From positions 62,001 through 126,000 of the forward strand of contig NZ_PNYB01000006.1 of NCBI RefSeq assembly GCF_002879855.1: a stretch of DNA of 64,000 nt, written 5' to 3'. Each line of letters begins with the position of its first letter. Within the stretch, counting starts at the first letter, position 1. The stretch is from Trinickia soli. Lineage in GTDB: Bacteria; Pseudomonadota; Gammaproteobacteria; Burkholderiales; Burkholderiaceae. Shown here piece after piece: positions 9,553 through 18,618 of this stretch. The notes beneath the pieces are model-generated. The model searched no databases, was not told the DNA's origin, and saw nothing but the letters and a program-made list of their open reading frames with translations. Made by a program: the position numbers and the translations under genes.

Positions 9553-11583
9553 CTATTCGGTCGCTGGCATAATGCGCGCCGGCAACGCACCCCGCAACGC
9601 ATTGCAAACGATGAGCGCTTCCGCCGCCAGCAGGTCGGCGTGCGTCAGCGTACGCTCGCTGGCCTGTCTGGCCGGATCGTCGAGCAGCACCCGACGCATG
9701 ACGCCCGGCAGCAACCCGGCCGACAACGGCGGCGTGTACCAGCGCCCGTCGAGCTTGACGAAAACGTTCGAACGTCCGCCTTCGGTCAACTCTCCGCGCT
9801 CGTTGAAGAACACCATATCGAAACCGCCCTTGGCTTCGGCAAGCCGCCATGCGCGATCGTACCGGGCGCGCGCGGTCGTCTTATGCCGCAACAGAAAGTC
9901 GCGCGAGCGCATCGGGGCGAAACCATGTTCGAATGCGAGCAGCACGCCGACCGGCGCCGCTGACTCGGACGCCGCGTTTTCCGCATCGGTAAGACGGGCG
10001 AGCTCGCCGAGCGGGCCGCCCGTGAGGTCGATGTATCCGCTTTTGCTCAGCGCAAGCTTCACCCGGTGCGCCACGCCAGCCGGCAAACCTGCGCAATGGG
10101 CAGAGAGACGTTGGCGCACCTCGGCTTCGTCGAAGGAAAAGTCGAGCGCGGCCGCGCTACCGCGCAGGCGTGCGAGATGCAGGTCCAGATAGCGCACGCC
10201 GTCGTCACGCGTCGCATGCATCGTTTCGAACAACTGCAAGCCCGGGTCTGCGCCCGTCAGGAATTTCGCCTTGAGCCGGCATTCGGCATATTCGTCGGCG
10301 GCCACGCTGTCGAGCACGATGCCGCCGCCCACGCCCATCGTGCCGCGGCGCGTGCCGCCCGCGTCGTCGTCGGGCGTGTCGAGCGTCAGCGTGCGAATCG
10401 CAACCGACAGGCTGAAGTCGCCGCAACCTGCGTCGTCCACCGGCGCAGCGCTCGGGGCATCGATCCAGCCGATCATCCCCGTATACAGCCCACGCGGCGT
10501 CGTTTCTATTTCGTCGATGAGCTGCATCGTCCGATGCTTAGGCGCGCCCGTGATCGATCCGCATGGAAATAGCGCGCGCAGAATATCCGCGAACGATGCG
10601 CCCTCGCGCACGTCCGCTTCGATCGTCGAAGTCATCGCCCAGATCGACGGATACGGCTCGACGGAAAAGAGCGCCGGCACGCTAACCGAGCCCGTCCGAG
10701 CGATGCGCGACAAATCGTTGCGCAGCAGATCGACGATCATCAGGTTTTCGGCGCGGTTCTTCGGGTCGCTGCGTAAGAACGCCTCGGCACGCGCATCGGC
10801 TTCGCGCGAAGCGCCCCGCGCGGTCGTCCCTTTCATCGGTCGTGTGCGCAGGCGCTCGCCGGTCTTCTCGACGAACAGTTCCGGCGAGCACGAGAGCACC
10901 CACTCGTCGCCGGGCAATGCGATCAGCGCGCCGTAGCGCACGGGCTGTCGTGCGCGCAGCCGCCGATAGAGCCCGACCGGAGAGCCGAACGCGTCGAATC
11001 CAAGACGATAGGTGTAGTTGATCTGGTAAGACTCGCCCGCCCGTAAAGCGTCATGCACGGCGGCGATCGCAGCGGCGAACGCTTCGGGCGTGACGCTTTC
11101 GACGACGTTCGCGGCGCCGGCAACAGACGGTTGCAGCAGCGCCCCGCCTTTACTCACCACAGTCGCCGCGGCCGGTGCCGCGGGTGCCGCCGGTGCGCAG
11201 TAGTCGTGCGAGCCCTCGTCGCACATCGCGCCATCGATCTCGGACAACCACGCATCGACTTGTGCGCGAGCGTACTTGTCGCACCGTTCGAACAGCAGGA
11301 AGCGCAACGAGGCATCGCCGCGCGGAGATTGGATCCGAAAGTGAGCGCCGGCTCGCCTGCCGGATTCGAGATCGCGGCCGAACTCGTAATCGCCGAGCAC
11401 GAGCGCGTGCAAGCCCGCACGCATATCCTGCTGCGCCGCGGCGCAGACAGCATCGAGCATCGAAGCATCGGTGCAGACGTGCTCCCTGACGAACCCGGTG
11501 TACAGACGGCTCGTGGCCGAGGCCGCGCTCGCCTCGCAATCGTCGAGCAGCGCGAAAACGGCGCCGCGTTGTTCTGCCTTCAT
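9553..11583 (-). CDS. pabB: fused aminodeoxychorismate synthase component I / aminodeoxychorismate lyase (PabB-PabC)
   Basis: 676 aa, about twice PabC plus most of PabB. Residues up to about 425 form the chorismate-binding domain, with ESYQINYTYRL, RPMKGTTARG, RAENLMIVDLLRNDLSR and FPCGSITGAPKHRTMQLIDEIE. The remaining about 250 residues look like a fold-type IV PLP enzyme: GLQLFETMHATRDDGVRYLD, the region around VKLALSKSGYIDL, and GELTEGGRSNVFVKLDGRW with LLPGVMRR. The fusion would make 4-amino-4-deoxychorismate (with a separate PabA glutaminase) and cleave it to p-aminobenzoate for folate. It lies downstream of dnaJ. Confidence 0.9.
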   Translation of the reverse strand: MKAEQRGAVFALLDDCEASAASATSRLYTGFVREHVCTDASMLDAVCAAAQQDMRAGLHALVLGDYEFGRDLESGRRAGAHFRIQSPRGDASLRFLLFERCDKYARAQVDAWLSEIDGAMCDEGSHDYCAPAAPAAPAAATVVSKGGALLQPSVAGAANVVESVTPEAFAAAIAAVHDALRAGESYQINYTYRLGFDAFGSPVGLYRRLRARQPVRYGALIALPGDEWVLSCSPELFVEKTGERLRTRPMKGTTARGASREADARAEAFLRSDPKNRAENLMIVDLLRNDLSRIARTGSVSVPALFSVEPYPSIWAMTSTIEADVREGASFADILRALFPCGSITGAPKHRTMQLIDEIETTPRGLYTGMIGWIDAPSAAPVDDAGCGDFSLSVAIRTLTLDTPDDDAGGTRRGTMGVGGGIVLDSVAADEYAECRLKAKFLTGADPGLQLFETMHATRDDGVRYLDLHLARLRGSAAALDFSFDEAEVRQRLSAHCAGLPAGVAHRVKLALSKSGYIDLTGGPLGELARLTDAENAASESAAPVGVLLAFEHGFAPMRSRDFLLRHKTTARARYDRAWRLAEAKGGFDMVFFNERGELTEGGRSNVFVKLDGRWYTPPLSAGLLPGVMRRVLLDDPARQASERTLTHADLLAAEALIVCNALRGALPARIMPATE

Positions 11584-11671
11584 CTACTTATCCGTCTGCG
11601 CTGCGCGAGCCGCGCCATGCCACCGCTGAGCCGATCGTTCAATGGATGGATCGCTCGATCGGCGAAATCGC

Positions 11672-12805
11672 TCAATCGAAGAAGCTTTTCACGCGATCGA
11701 ACCAGCTTTTGCTTTGCGGGCTGTGGCGCGGGCCGCCTTCGACGAGCGACCGCTCGAACTGCTTGAGCAGGTCGCGCTGCGTCTCGGTCAGCTTCACGGG
11801 TGTCTCGACTTGCACGTGGACGTACAGATCGCCCGGCACGCTCGAACGCAGCCCCTTGATGCCCTTGCCGCGCAGCCGGAACGTCTTGCCCGATTGCGTG
11901 CCTTCCGGCACGGTGAACGTGGCCCGACCGGCAAGCGTGGGCACTTCGATCTCGCCGCCCAGCGCCGCCGTCGTAAACGGAATCGGCATCTGGCAATGCA
12001 GATCGTCGCCGTCACGCTCGAACACCGTATGCGCCTTGATGTGGATCTCGACGTACAAGTCGCCCGGCGGCCCGCCGTTCACGCCCGGTTCGCCGTTGCC
12101 CGATGAGCGAATACGCATGCCGTCGTCGATCCCGGCCGGAATCTTGACTTCGAGCGTCTTCGTCTCCTTCACCTTGCCGGCGCCATGGCAGTTCGTGCAA
12201 GGATCGGGAACGTAGGTGCCGGTGCCATGGCACTTCGGGCACGTCTGCTGAATGCTGAAGAAGCCCTGCGACATGCGCACCGCGCCCGAACCGTTACAGG
12301 TCGGGCAGGTTTCGGGCTTCGTGCCTGGCTTGGCGCCCGAGCCGCGACACACCTCGCATGACACCCAACTGGGCACGCGAATCTGTGTCTCGCATCCATG
12401 GGCCGCCTGCTCCAGCGTGATCTCCATGCTGTAGCGCAAATCGGCGCCGCGATAAACCTGCGGGCCCGCGCGACCGCGGGCCGCGCCTCCGGCCGCCTGG
12501 CCGAAAATGTCGCCGAAGATGTCGCCGAACGCATCGGCAAAGCCACCGAAACCTTGCGCGCCTGCACCCGCCATATTCGGGTCGACGCCCGCATGGCCGT
12601 ACTGGTCGTAGGCCGCACGCTTTTGCGAATCCGAGAGCATTTCATAGGCTTCCTTCGCCTCTTTGAAATGCTCTTCCGAGTTCTTGTTGTCTGGATTGCG
12701 GTCGGGGTGGTACTTCATCGCGAGCTTGCGATACGCCTTCTTGATCTCGTCGTCGCTCGCGTTCTTCGCAACGCCCAGAACGTCGTAGTAATCCCGTTTC
12801 GCCAT
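11672..12805 (-). CDS. dnaJ: chaperone protein DnaJ (Hsp40)
   Basis: 377 aa. Co-chaperone that delivers clients to DnaK and stimulates its ATPase. The J-domain is at residues 1-70 with the HPD signature (YHPDRNPDN), followed by a Gly/Phe-rich segment ([19 protein letters not shown]). Four CxxCxGxG zinc repeats follow ([32 protein letters not shown]), then the C-terminal substrate-binding domains. The length is normal. It is 238 bp downstream of dnaK on the same strand. Confidence 0.98.
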   Translation of the reverse strand: MAKRDYYDVLGVAKNASDDEIKKAYRKLAMKYHPDRNPDNKNSEEHFKEAKEAYEMLSDSQKRAAYDQYGHAGVDPNMAGAGAQGFGGFADAFGDIFGDIFGQAAGGAARGRAGPQVYRGADLRYSMEITLEQAAHGCETQIRVPSWVSCEVCRGSGAKPGTKPETCPTCNGSGAVRMSQGFFSIQQTCPKCHGTGTYVPDPCTNCHGAGKVKETKTLEVKIPAGIDDGMRIRSSGNGEPGVNGGPPGDLYVEIHIKAHTVFERDGDDLHCQMPIPFTTAALGGEIEVPTLAGRATFTVPEGTQSGKTFRLRGKGIKGLRSSVPGDLYVHVQVETPVKLTETQRDLLKQFERSLVEGGPRHSPQSKSWFDRVKSFFD

Positions 12806-12972
12806 CGATTACCGCCGGCTCGCGCTTTTGGGCGCGACCGCTCCTTTTGCATACTGTGGAGTCTTGCGACTCGTTAGGCGGGCATCACCAGGCCGTGTCG
12901 TCCGGCCAGACACCCCGCCCTCCATAAAACAAATGTGCCCGGAGAACCCGAAGGCCCGCCAGGCGTTGGTGC

Positions 12973-13014
12973 GGCCGGCGCTTCCCCTCTGTATTCCAGA
13001 AAGAAGCGCCAGCC
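12973..13014 (-). other. stem-loop in dnaK-dnaJ intergenic region
   Basis: Two 12-nt arms (GGCTGGCGCTTC and GAAGCGCCGGCC on the - strand) pair with a single G-T wobble around an 18-nt loop, 30 bp after the dnaK stop. There is no following T-run, so it is more likely an attenuating or mRNA-stabilising hairpin that sets the DnaK:DnaJ ratio than a full terminator. That role is inference. Confidence 0.45.
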
Positions 13015-13043
13015 GCCTCACGGCGCGCTGCTGCTGCCGTCGG

Positions 13044-15008
13044 TCAGTCCTTCTTCACTTCCTTGAACTCGGCGTCGACGACGTCGTCTTCGGGCTTGCT
13101 CGAAGCCTGGCCCGCGCTCGCGCCCGCACCGCCGCCGGCCGAAGCACCGCCGGCCGCCGCGCCCGCGGCGCCTTGCGCTTGCATGTCGGCGTACATCTTT
13201 TCGCCGAGCTTCTGCGACGCGGTCGCAACCGCTTCGATCTTCGCTTCGATCGTGGCCTTATCGGCCGAGCCGCTCTTGAGCGTCTCTTCGAGTTCCTTCA
13301 GCGACGACTCGATCTTCTCCTTCTCGCCGGCATCGATCTTGTCGCCGTACTCAGTCAACGACTTCTTCGTGCTATGCACGAGCGCATCGCCCTGGTTGCG
13401 CGCATCGGCCAGTTCACGCAGACGGTGATCTTCCTCGGCATTCGCCTCGGCATCCTTCACCATCTTTTCGATCTCGGCTTCGGACAGGCCCGAGTTCGCC
13501 TTGATCGTGATCTTGTTTTCCTTGCCCGTCGCCTTGTCCTTCGCGCCGACGTGCAAGATGCCATTCGCGTCGATATCGAACGTCACTTCGATCTGCGGCA
13601 CACCGCGCGGCGCCGGCGGAATCCCTTCGAGGTTGAATTCGCCGAGCAGCTTGTTGCCCGCGGCCATCTCGCGCTCGCCTTGGAACACCTTGATCGTCAC
13701 GGCCGATTGGTTGTCGTCCGCCGTCGAATACACTTGCGCGTGCTTCGTCGGAATCGTGGTGTTCTTGTTGATCATCTTCGTCATCACGCCGCCGAGCGTT
13801 TCGATGCCCAGCGAAAGCGGCGTCACGTCGAGCAGCAGCACGTCCTTGCGGTCGCCCGAGAGCACCTGCCCCTGGATCGCTGCGCCAACGGCCACGGCTT
13901 CGTCAGGGTTCACGTCACGGCGCGGCTCCTTGCCGAAGAATTCCTTGACCGTGTCTTGCACCTTCGGCATGCGCGTCATGCCGCCGACCAGGATCACGTC
14001 GTCGATGTCGCTGACCTTCACGCCTGCGTCCTTGATCGCGATCTTGCACGGTTCGACCGTACGTGCTATCAGATCTTCGACGAGCGCCTCGAGCTTGGCG
14101 CGCGTGATCTTCAGGTTCAAGTGCTTCGGACCCGACGCGTCGGCCGTGATATAGGGCAGATTGATTTCGGTCTGCTGGCTCGACGACAGTTCGATCTTCG
14201 CCTTTTCGGCCGCTTCCTTCAGGCGTTGCAGCGCGAGCACGTCCTTCGACAGATCGACGCCCTGTTCTTTCTTGAACTCGCCGATGATGTAATCGATGAT
14301 GCGCTGGTCGAAGTCTTCACCACCGAGGAAGGTGTCACCGTTGGTCGAAAGCACTTCGAACTGCATTTCGCCGTCCACGTCGGCAATCTCGATGATCGAG
14401 ATGTCGAACGTGCCGCCGCCCAGGTCGTACACGGCAATCTTGCGGTCGCCCTTTTCAGCCTTGTCCAGCCCGAACGCGAGCGCGGCTGCCGTCGGCTCGT
14501 TGATGATCCGCTTGACTTCGAGACCCGCGATGCGACCGGCATCCTTCGTGGCTTGGCGCTGGCTGTCGTTGAAGTACGCCGGCACCGTGATCACGGCTTC
14601 CGTGACCGGCTCGCCGAGGTAGTCTTCGGCCGTCTTCTTCATCTTGCGCAGCACTTCCGCCGAGATCTGCGGCGGCGCGAGCTTCTGGTCATGGGCTTCG
14701 ACCCAGGCATCGCCATTGTCGGCCTTGACGATCTTGTAGGGCATCAGGCCGATGTCCTTTTGCACTTCCTTCTCTTCGAAGCGGCGGCCGATCAGACGCT
14801 TGACCGCGAACAACGTGTTCCTCGGATTCGTCACGGACTGACGCTTGGCAGGCGCGCCAACGAGAATTTCGTTGTCGTCCATGTAAGCGATGATCGACGG
14901 GGTCGTGCGTGCGCCCTCCGAGTTTTCGATCACTTTCACCTGATTGCCTTCCATCAGCGCCACGCACGAATTCGTGGTGCCGAGGTCGATACCGATAATC
15001 TTGCCCAT
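13044..15008 (-). CDS. dnaK: molecular chaperone DnaK (Hsp70)
   Basis: 654 aa. The ATPase domain starts with the phosphate-1 loop [12 protein letters not shown] at residue 6, then [35 protein letters not shown] and [13 protein letters not shown]. The linker and beta-sandwich substrate domain include [18 protein letters not shown], followed by the helical lid and a Gly/Ala-rich tail ending in the EEVD-like [14 protein letters not shown]. The length is standard for Burkholderiaceae. A candidate sigma-32 promoter and an inverted repeat lie directly upstream. Confidence 0.99.
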   Translation of the reverse strand: MGKIIGIDLGTTNSCVALMEGNQVKVIENSEGARTTPSIIAYMDDNEILVGAPAKRQSVTNPRNTLFAVKRLIGRRFEEKEVQKDIGLMPYKIVKADNGDAWVEAHDQKLAPPQISAEVLRKMKKTAEDYLGEPVTEAVITVPAYFNDSQRQATKDAGRIAGLEVKRIINEPTAAALAFGLDKAEKGDRKIAVYDLGGGTFDISIIEIADVDGEMQFEVLSTNGDTFLGGEDFDQRIIDYIIGEFKKEQGVDLSKDVLALQRLKEAAEKAKIELSSSQQTEINLPYITADASGPKHLNLKITRAKLEALVEDLIARTVEPCKIAIKDAGVKVSDIDDVILVGGMTRMPKVQDTVKEFFGKEPRRDVNPDEAVAVGAAIQGQVLSGDRKDVLLLDVTPLSLGIETLGGVMTKMINKNTTIPTKHAQVYSTADDNQSAVTIKVFQGEREMAAGNKLLGEFNLEGIPPAPRGVPQIEVTFDIDANGILHVGAKDKATGKENKITIKANSGLSEAEIEKMVKDAEANAEEDHRLRELADARNQGDALVHSTKKSLTEYGDKIDAGEKEKIESSLKELEETLKSGSADKATIEAKIEAVATASQKLGEKMYADMQAQGAAGAAAGGASAGGGAGASAGQASSKPEDDVVDAEFKEVKKD

Positions 15009-15087
15009 TTTTCCTAATCTCCTGGATTTTGATCGCTTAGACGAGACGGCGCTTCATTCCCGCGCCCACCCGCTCAATTCAAACCTT

Positions 15088-15104
15088 GCACTCAACATGA
15101 GTGC
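15088..15104. promoter_or_regulatory. CIRCE-like palindrome with 5-nt spacer upstream of dnaK
   Basis: GCACTC, then AACAT, then GAGTGC: a perfect 6-bp inverted repeat. The arms equal the core of the HrcA operator CIRCE (GCACTC-N9-GAGTGC), but the spacer is 5 rather than 9 nt and the outer TTA/TAA are absent. It overlaps the candidate -10 of dnaK. HrcA itself is encoded 3.5 kb upstream in the same block. Function is hypothetical. Confidence 0.3.
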
Positions 15105-15122
15105 CGCCGCACCGATTTCAAG
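15095..15122 (-). promoter_or_regulatory. candidate sigma-32 (RpoH) promoter of dnaK
   Basis: On the - strand: -35 CTTGAAA (15116-15122), a 13-bp spacer, then ACTCATGT (15095-15102), which matches six of eight positions of the heat-shock -10 CCCCATNT. The spacer equals that of the grpE promoter. It is 87 bp upstream of the dnaK ATG and near the 3' end of the thioredoxin-like gene, giving dnaK its own heat-shock start. Confidence 0.6.
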
Positions 15123-15140
15123 CCCCTAAGATCGATGCGG

Positions 15141-15518
15141 TCATTGCTTTTCTGCGACTTTCGCGCGCGCCGCATCGACGGCCGCCGCGAACTGCGCGAA
15201 ACCGTGCCAGCCCGTCGCGCGGCCCAGCCGTTTCCCCCGGTGAAAAAAGAACCAGGTCGGCACGCCGTGGAGCACGAAACGGCGCCCGAGCTCGCGGTGC
15301 TCGTAGACGTTCGCGTGGAACCACGCGAGGCCGAGCGAGCGAATCGCCTCGGGTTGCGCCAACATCGCCTTCTTGGCGATCTCACAGTTGAAGCAATCCA
15401 CGCCCCAGAAGAACACAACGGCCAATGCGTCGCCGGCCGACGCCAGCGCCTCGTCGATCGTTTCGGCGCTGACCTCCTGCATCTCGAAAACCGAAAATGC
15501 GCTGGCGTCGACGCTCAT
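15141..15518 (-). CDS. thioredoxin-fold protein with CFNC active site
   Basis: 125 aa. Predicted cytosolic thioredoxin-like protein (no signal peptide). The redox site is VVFFWGVDCFNCEIA with Cys42 and Cys45. The cis-Pro region is HGVPTWFFFHRGK and the following GRATGWHG resembles the thioredoxin C-terminal half. The CxxC dipeptide FN differs from thioredoxin's GP, so its redox potential and partners may differ. It is placed between grpE (31 bp upstream) and dnaK, suggesting co-expression with the chaperones in heat shock. Confidence 0.85.
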   Translation of the reverse strand: MSVDASAFSVFEMQEVSAETIDEALASAGDALAVVFFWGVDCFNCEIAKKAMLAQPEAIRSLGLAWFHANVYEHRELGRRFVLHGVPTWFFFHRGKRLGRATGWHGFAQFAAAVDAARAKVAEKQ

Positions 15519-15549
15519 CGTGGCTCCTTCGGGCGGATACGCTGTGCGC

Positions 15550-16134
15550 TTACTTCGGCTGCGCGACTGTGACGAGCGCAGGGCGAAGCACGCGATCGGC
15601 GATCACGTACCCCTTTTGCAGCACGGAGACGACCGTGTTCGGCTCCTGCTCGGCAGGCACCATCGAAATCGCCTGATGGCGGTGCGGGTCGAATTTTTCG
15701 CCGACCGGATTGACGGCCACGACGCGGCCTTTCTCCATCGCGCTCGAGAGCTGACGCAGCGTGAGTTCGACGCCCTCGCGCAGCTTCGCCACATCGCCCG
15801 AGGTATCGGCCAGCGCGGCTTCGAGGCTGTCCAGCACGGGCAGCAGGTGTTCGGCGAAGCTTTCGATCGCGAACTTGCGCGCCTTGGTCACGTCCTCGGC
15901 GGCGCGGCGACGAACGTTTTCCGTCTCGGCCTTGGCCCGCAGGAAGTTCTCGTTGAGATCGGCGAGTTTCGCCTGCACTTCGGCAAGCGCGGCGTCGCCC
16001 GCTGCAGCGGGCGCTTCCGGTTGGGCTGGCGCAGCGGCAGCATGCGCTGCGACGTTCTCGGCAGCCGATGCCAGAGCAGCCTCTTCGGGAGATTGCGGTT
16101 GTTGGCCGGCCGGATTGTCTTGCGTAGGTTCCAT
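15550..16134 (-). CDS. grpE: nucleotide exchange factor GrpE
   Basis: 194 aa from the ATG at 16134 (MEPTQDN); a longer in-frame extension to 16332 has no family similarity and overlaps the promoter. It has an acidic/Ala-rich flexible N-terminus, then the long dimerising helix ([20 protein letters not shown]), then the beta-wing with [17 protein letters not shown], close to the GrpE signature. It releases ADP from DnaK and acts as a thermosensor. First gene of the grpE-trx-dnaK-dnaJ block, preceded by a well-matched sigma-32 promoter. Confidence 0.97.
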   Translation of the reverse strand: MEPTQDNPAGQQPQSPEEAALASAAENVAAHAAAAPAQPEAPAAAGDAALAEVQAKLADLNENFLRAKAETENVRRRAAEDVTKARKFAIESFAEHLLPVLDSLEAALADTSGDVAKLREGVELTLRQLSSAMEKGRVVAVNPVGEKFDPHRHQAISMVPAEQEPNTVVSVLQKGYVIADRVLRPALVTVAQPK

Positions 16135-16278
16135 GTCGCTGAAAATTCGTCCAAAAAGTGAAGTCGAAGCGGTAGCCGATCCGCCCTTTGTCGTACCGGC
16201 CGAGGCAGCCGGAAAGGTCTGGTGCCCGTCGCCCGGATACAACCGCGCCAGACTCGTGCCACCGCGCATCGCGGGGGC

Positions 16279-16306
16279 AGTTGGGGACGCTCGGACGCAT
16301 TTCAAG
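16279..16306 (-). promoter_or_regulatory. sigma-32 (RpoH) promoter of grpE
   Basis: On the - strand: -35 CTTGAAA (16300-16306, perfect heat-shock consensus), a 13-bp spacer, -10 CCCCAACT (16279-16286; seven of eight positions of CCCCATNT). The grpE ATG is about 140 bp downstream. The rest of the 412-bp gap between grpE and the divergent small gene at 16547 shows no other feature I can support. Confidence 0.75.
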
Positions 16307-16546
16307 CCCGGGACGCCTCCTTTTTGCACCATTTGCGCGAATCCGAAACGAACGGTAACAGAGGTTACGGCGACAGACCGAAAACAGCGTTGAGCACCAT
16401 CCTGGTTTGCCCTAAACTTCTCTCATGCGTTGTGCGTCCGGGTTTGCGACCGGGTCAGGCTGAATCCCCAAGGCCACGCGGGACGCGTCAGCATTGCCCA
16501 TCCGAAGCGCTCGCGTCCGTATCGCCTTTCTCCGAAGGGGAGTACC

Positions 16547-16708
16547 GTGAAACTGACCTTTGCAATCGCGGTGGTTGCGCTGGTACTCGTCGCGGGCACC
16601 ACCACCATCTGCCTGTCCGGCGCGTTGACCGACTGCACGACGGAATACGGCGGCGCGCACGCCGCGATCGACTCACTGTTCAATCCCCACCTGAAAGCTT
16701 GTCGATGA
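16547..16708 (+). CDS. small predicted exported/membrane protein, 53 aa
   Basis: Start GTG at 16547 after a good ribosome binding site (GAAGGGG, 6 nt spacing). MKLTFAIAVVALVLVAG is a clear signal-peptide or single-helix segment, followed by a short mature part with two Cys (TTTICLSGALTDCTTEYGG) and a third Cys near the end. No family recognised. It is divergent from grpE, and its last 29 bp overlap the 3' end of hslR on the other strand. Confidence 0.55.
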   Translation: MKLTFAIAVVALVLVAGTTTICLSGALTDCTTEYGGAHAAIDSLFNPHLKACR

Positions 16709-17087
16709 TGCGACGGTCGCGTTTGGTCGGCCGTCCCTGCAGCGCAGCCGCCGGTTCGCGGTAGGTTCGGCGCCGCTCGGCCTCCGCCGCGCGCTTGGTT
16801 TGGCTGTCAGGCGTTTCCGCGTACAGTGTGTGCGCCACGCTCGCCGGCCCGCGCACTTCGCAAACGCCCAACACGCGCACTTCCCATACGACCCGCTCGA
16901 TTTCGACCACGACGAGATCGCCCACGCGCACGTCTTTCGCCGGCTTCACGGCGGCGCCGCCCACGCGCACGCGGCCCTTCTCGAGGGCGTCCGCGGCCAG
17001 AGAGCGCGTTTTGAAGAAACGCGCCGCCCAAAGCCACTTGTCGATGCGCATGCGCGCGTCGGGTTCAGTCGAAATCTTGTAGTTCAT
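16680..17087 (-). CDS. hslR: heat shock protein 15, S4-domain RNA-binding protein (HslR)
   Basis: 135 aa from the ATG at 17087; in-frame codons further upstream lack conservation. The S4 RNA-binding domain covers residues about 12-75 (RIDKWLWAARFFKTRSLAADAL, VRVGGAAVKPAKDVRVGD). The tail is basic (RRTYREPAAALQGRPTKRDRR). Hsp15 binds stalled 50S-nascent chain complexes and frees the peptidyl-tRNA for recycling. The length matches E. coli Hsp15 (133 aa). Its place between hemH and grpE keeps it within the heat-shock block. Confidence 0.92.
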   Translation of the reverse strand: MNYKISTEPDARMRIDKWLWAARFFKTRSLAADALEKGRVRVGGAAVKPAKDVRVGDLVVVEIERVVWEVRVLGVCEVRGPASVAHTLYAETPDSQTKRAAEAERRRTYREPAAALQGRPTKRDRRIIDKLSGGD

Positions 17088-17291
17088 CCGAATATCAACA
17101 GCAAAACAGGTGGGCTCAAGCCCGCGGATTCGAGCACGCAATGACCTTGCCTGCGCGTCGTTCATCGTAACAACGTCGCCCGTGGCAACGGCCGCCCCGC
17201 CCGGCGCGGCCCGTTGCGGGCACGCACTGACCGACACGCGCCGGCCGGCACCCGCCTTGGACGCTTCCCGCGCAGAACCTCGCAAGATCTC

Positions 17292-18359
17292 TCATGCCGG
17301 GACGCCCAGCGGCGCACCCGCCTGGACCGGCCAGCCTTGCAGCTGCTGCGCGACGATCTCTCCGAGGGCGCCAATCCACGCCTGAGAAGCGTTCAGGCAG
17401 GCGATGCGATGAAATTCCTTCCCGCCGGCATGAAGAAACTCGTCGCGCACTTCGAGGCCGATTTCTTCGATCGTCTCGAGGCAATCGGCCGTAAATCCGG
17501 GGCAGAACACATCGGCACGGCGCACGCCCGCTGCGCCGAGTTCCCGCAACGTCGGGGCCGTATACGGCTGCAGCCATTCTGCACGGCCGAACCGCGACTG
17601 GAACGTCACGCGACACTCGGTGGGGGTGAGGCCGAGCGCCCCCATCAACAGCGCGGCCGTGGTGCGGCATTGATCGTGATAGGGATCGCCCAGATCGAGC
17701 GTGCGTTTCGGTACGCCGTGAAAGCTCAGCACGAGCTTGTCGCCGGCCGCGAAATCAGGTTGGCCGTGCGCGGCCCAATAACGCCGCACCTGATCGGTCA
17801 GCGCCGCGATATAGGCCGGATGATCGGCATAGTGGCGCACCGTGCGCACCTCGAGCTGATTACGCATGCGCCCGAGCGCCGCGAAGGCGGCATCGAAGGC
17901 CGTCGCGGTCGTGGACGACGAATACTGCGGGTACATCGGCATCAACAGCACGCGCTCGGCACCGGCCAGTTTGAGCTGCCCCAGCATCGCGCCGATGCCG
18001 GGCGTGCCGTAACGCATCGCGTACTCGACGAGGATGGGGTAGCCGTTCGCATGCAGCAGCTGGCGCAGCGCCTCGACCTGCTTCTCGGTGTAGACGCGCA
18101 GCGGCGAGCCTTCGGGCATCCAGACCGACGCGTACTTTCTCGCCGACGAGCGGCCTCGCAGCGGCAGGATCAGCCCGCGCAACAGCGGCTGCCAGAGCAG
18201 CGCCGGAATTTCGACGACGCGCGGATCGGACAGAAACTGAGCGAGGTAGCGACGCACGGCGCGCGGCGTCGGCGCGTCCGGCGTGCCGAGGTTGATCAGC
18301 AGCACCGCGACGCGATGCGAGGTGGCGGGCTGAGACGGCAACTCGAGATCGAATCGCAT
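17292..18359 (-). CDS. hemH: ferrochelatase HemH
   Basis: 355 aa from the ATG at 18359. Inserts Fe2+ into protoporphyrin IX, the last step of haem synthesis; peripheral inner-membrane enzyme. Seen: [16 protein letters not shown] at the N-terminus, [15 protein letters not shown], the metal-binding His in [21 protein letters not shown] (His214), [16 protein letters not shown], and the C-terminal [18 protein letters not shown]. The reading frame stays open upstream, but family similarity begins here. It is 258 bp downstream of hrcA on the same strand, with its own -10-like element between. Confidence 0.96.
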   Translation of the reverse strand: MRFDLELPSQPATSHRVAVLLINLGTPDAPTPRAVRRYLAQFLSDPRVVEIPALLWQPLLRGLILPLRGRSSARKYASVWMPEGSPLRVYTEKQVEALRQLLHANGYPILVEYAMRYGTPGIGAMLGQLKLAGAERVLLMPMYPQYSSSTTATAFDAAFAALGRMRNQLEVRTVRHYADHPAYIAALTDQVRRYWAAHGQPDFAAGDKLVLSFHGVPKRTLDLGDPYHDQCRTTAALLMGALGLTPTECRVTFQSRFGRAEWLQPYTAPTLRELGAAGVRRADVFCPGFTADCLETIEEIGLEVRDEFLHAGGKEFHRIACLNASQAWIGALGEIVAQQLQGWPVQAGAPLGVPA

Positions 18360-18434
18360 GTGCAATAGAAAGCGCCCGAGGGCAAGGCGACGCGCGGCCA
18401 GGAGGCTGCACGGCTTGAGTTGAACGTGAAGGGC

Positions 18435-18440
18435 ATTATA
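18435..18440 (-). promoter_or_regulatory. -10 element candidate for hemH
   Basis: Exact TATAAT on the - strand, 75 bp upstream of the hemH ATG. No good -35 hexamer lies at 16-18 bp, so this is suggestive only. Confidence 0.35.
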
Positions 18441-18618
18441 GCGGCGCACCCGGATGCGGTCGCCTCGTCCGTTCGGCCGATGGTCAGCGCACGCGAAGGA
18501 GCGCACGATGTGCGGATGGTGGCAAACAGCGCGATGTGGCGCGCCCTCCCGATCGGTGAGCCCGCCCACGGCCTCTGCGCCAAGCCGCGGCGGTCCAGGC
18601 GGCGGGTTCGTCTGTTCT

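Noticed and set aside
16134-16332. N-terminal extension of grpE by 66 residues
   Set aside because: The extension covers the sigma-32 promoter and transcript start, and GrpE similarity begins only at the ATG at 16134.
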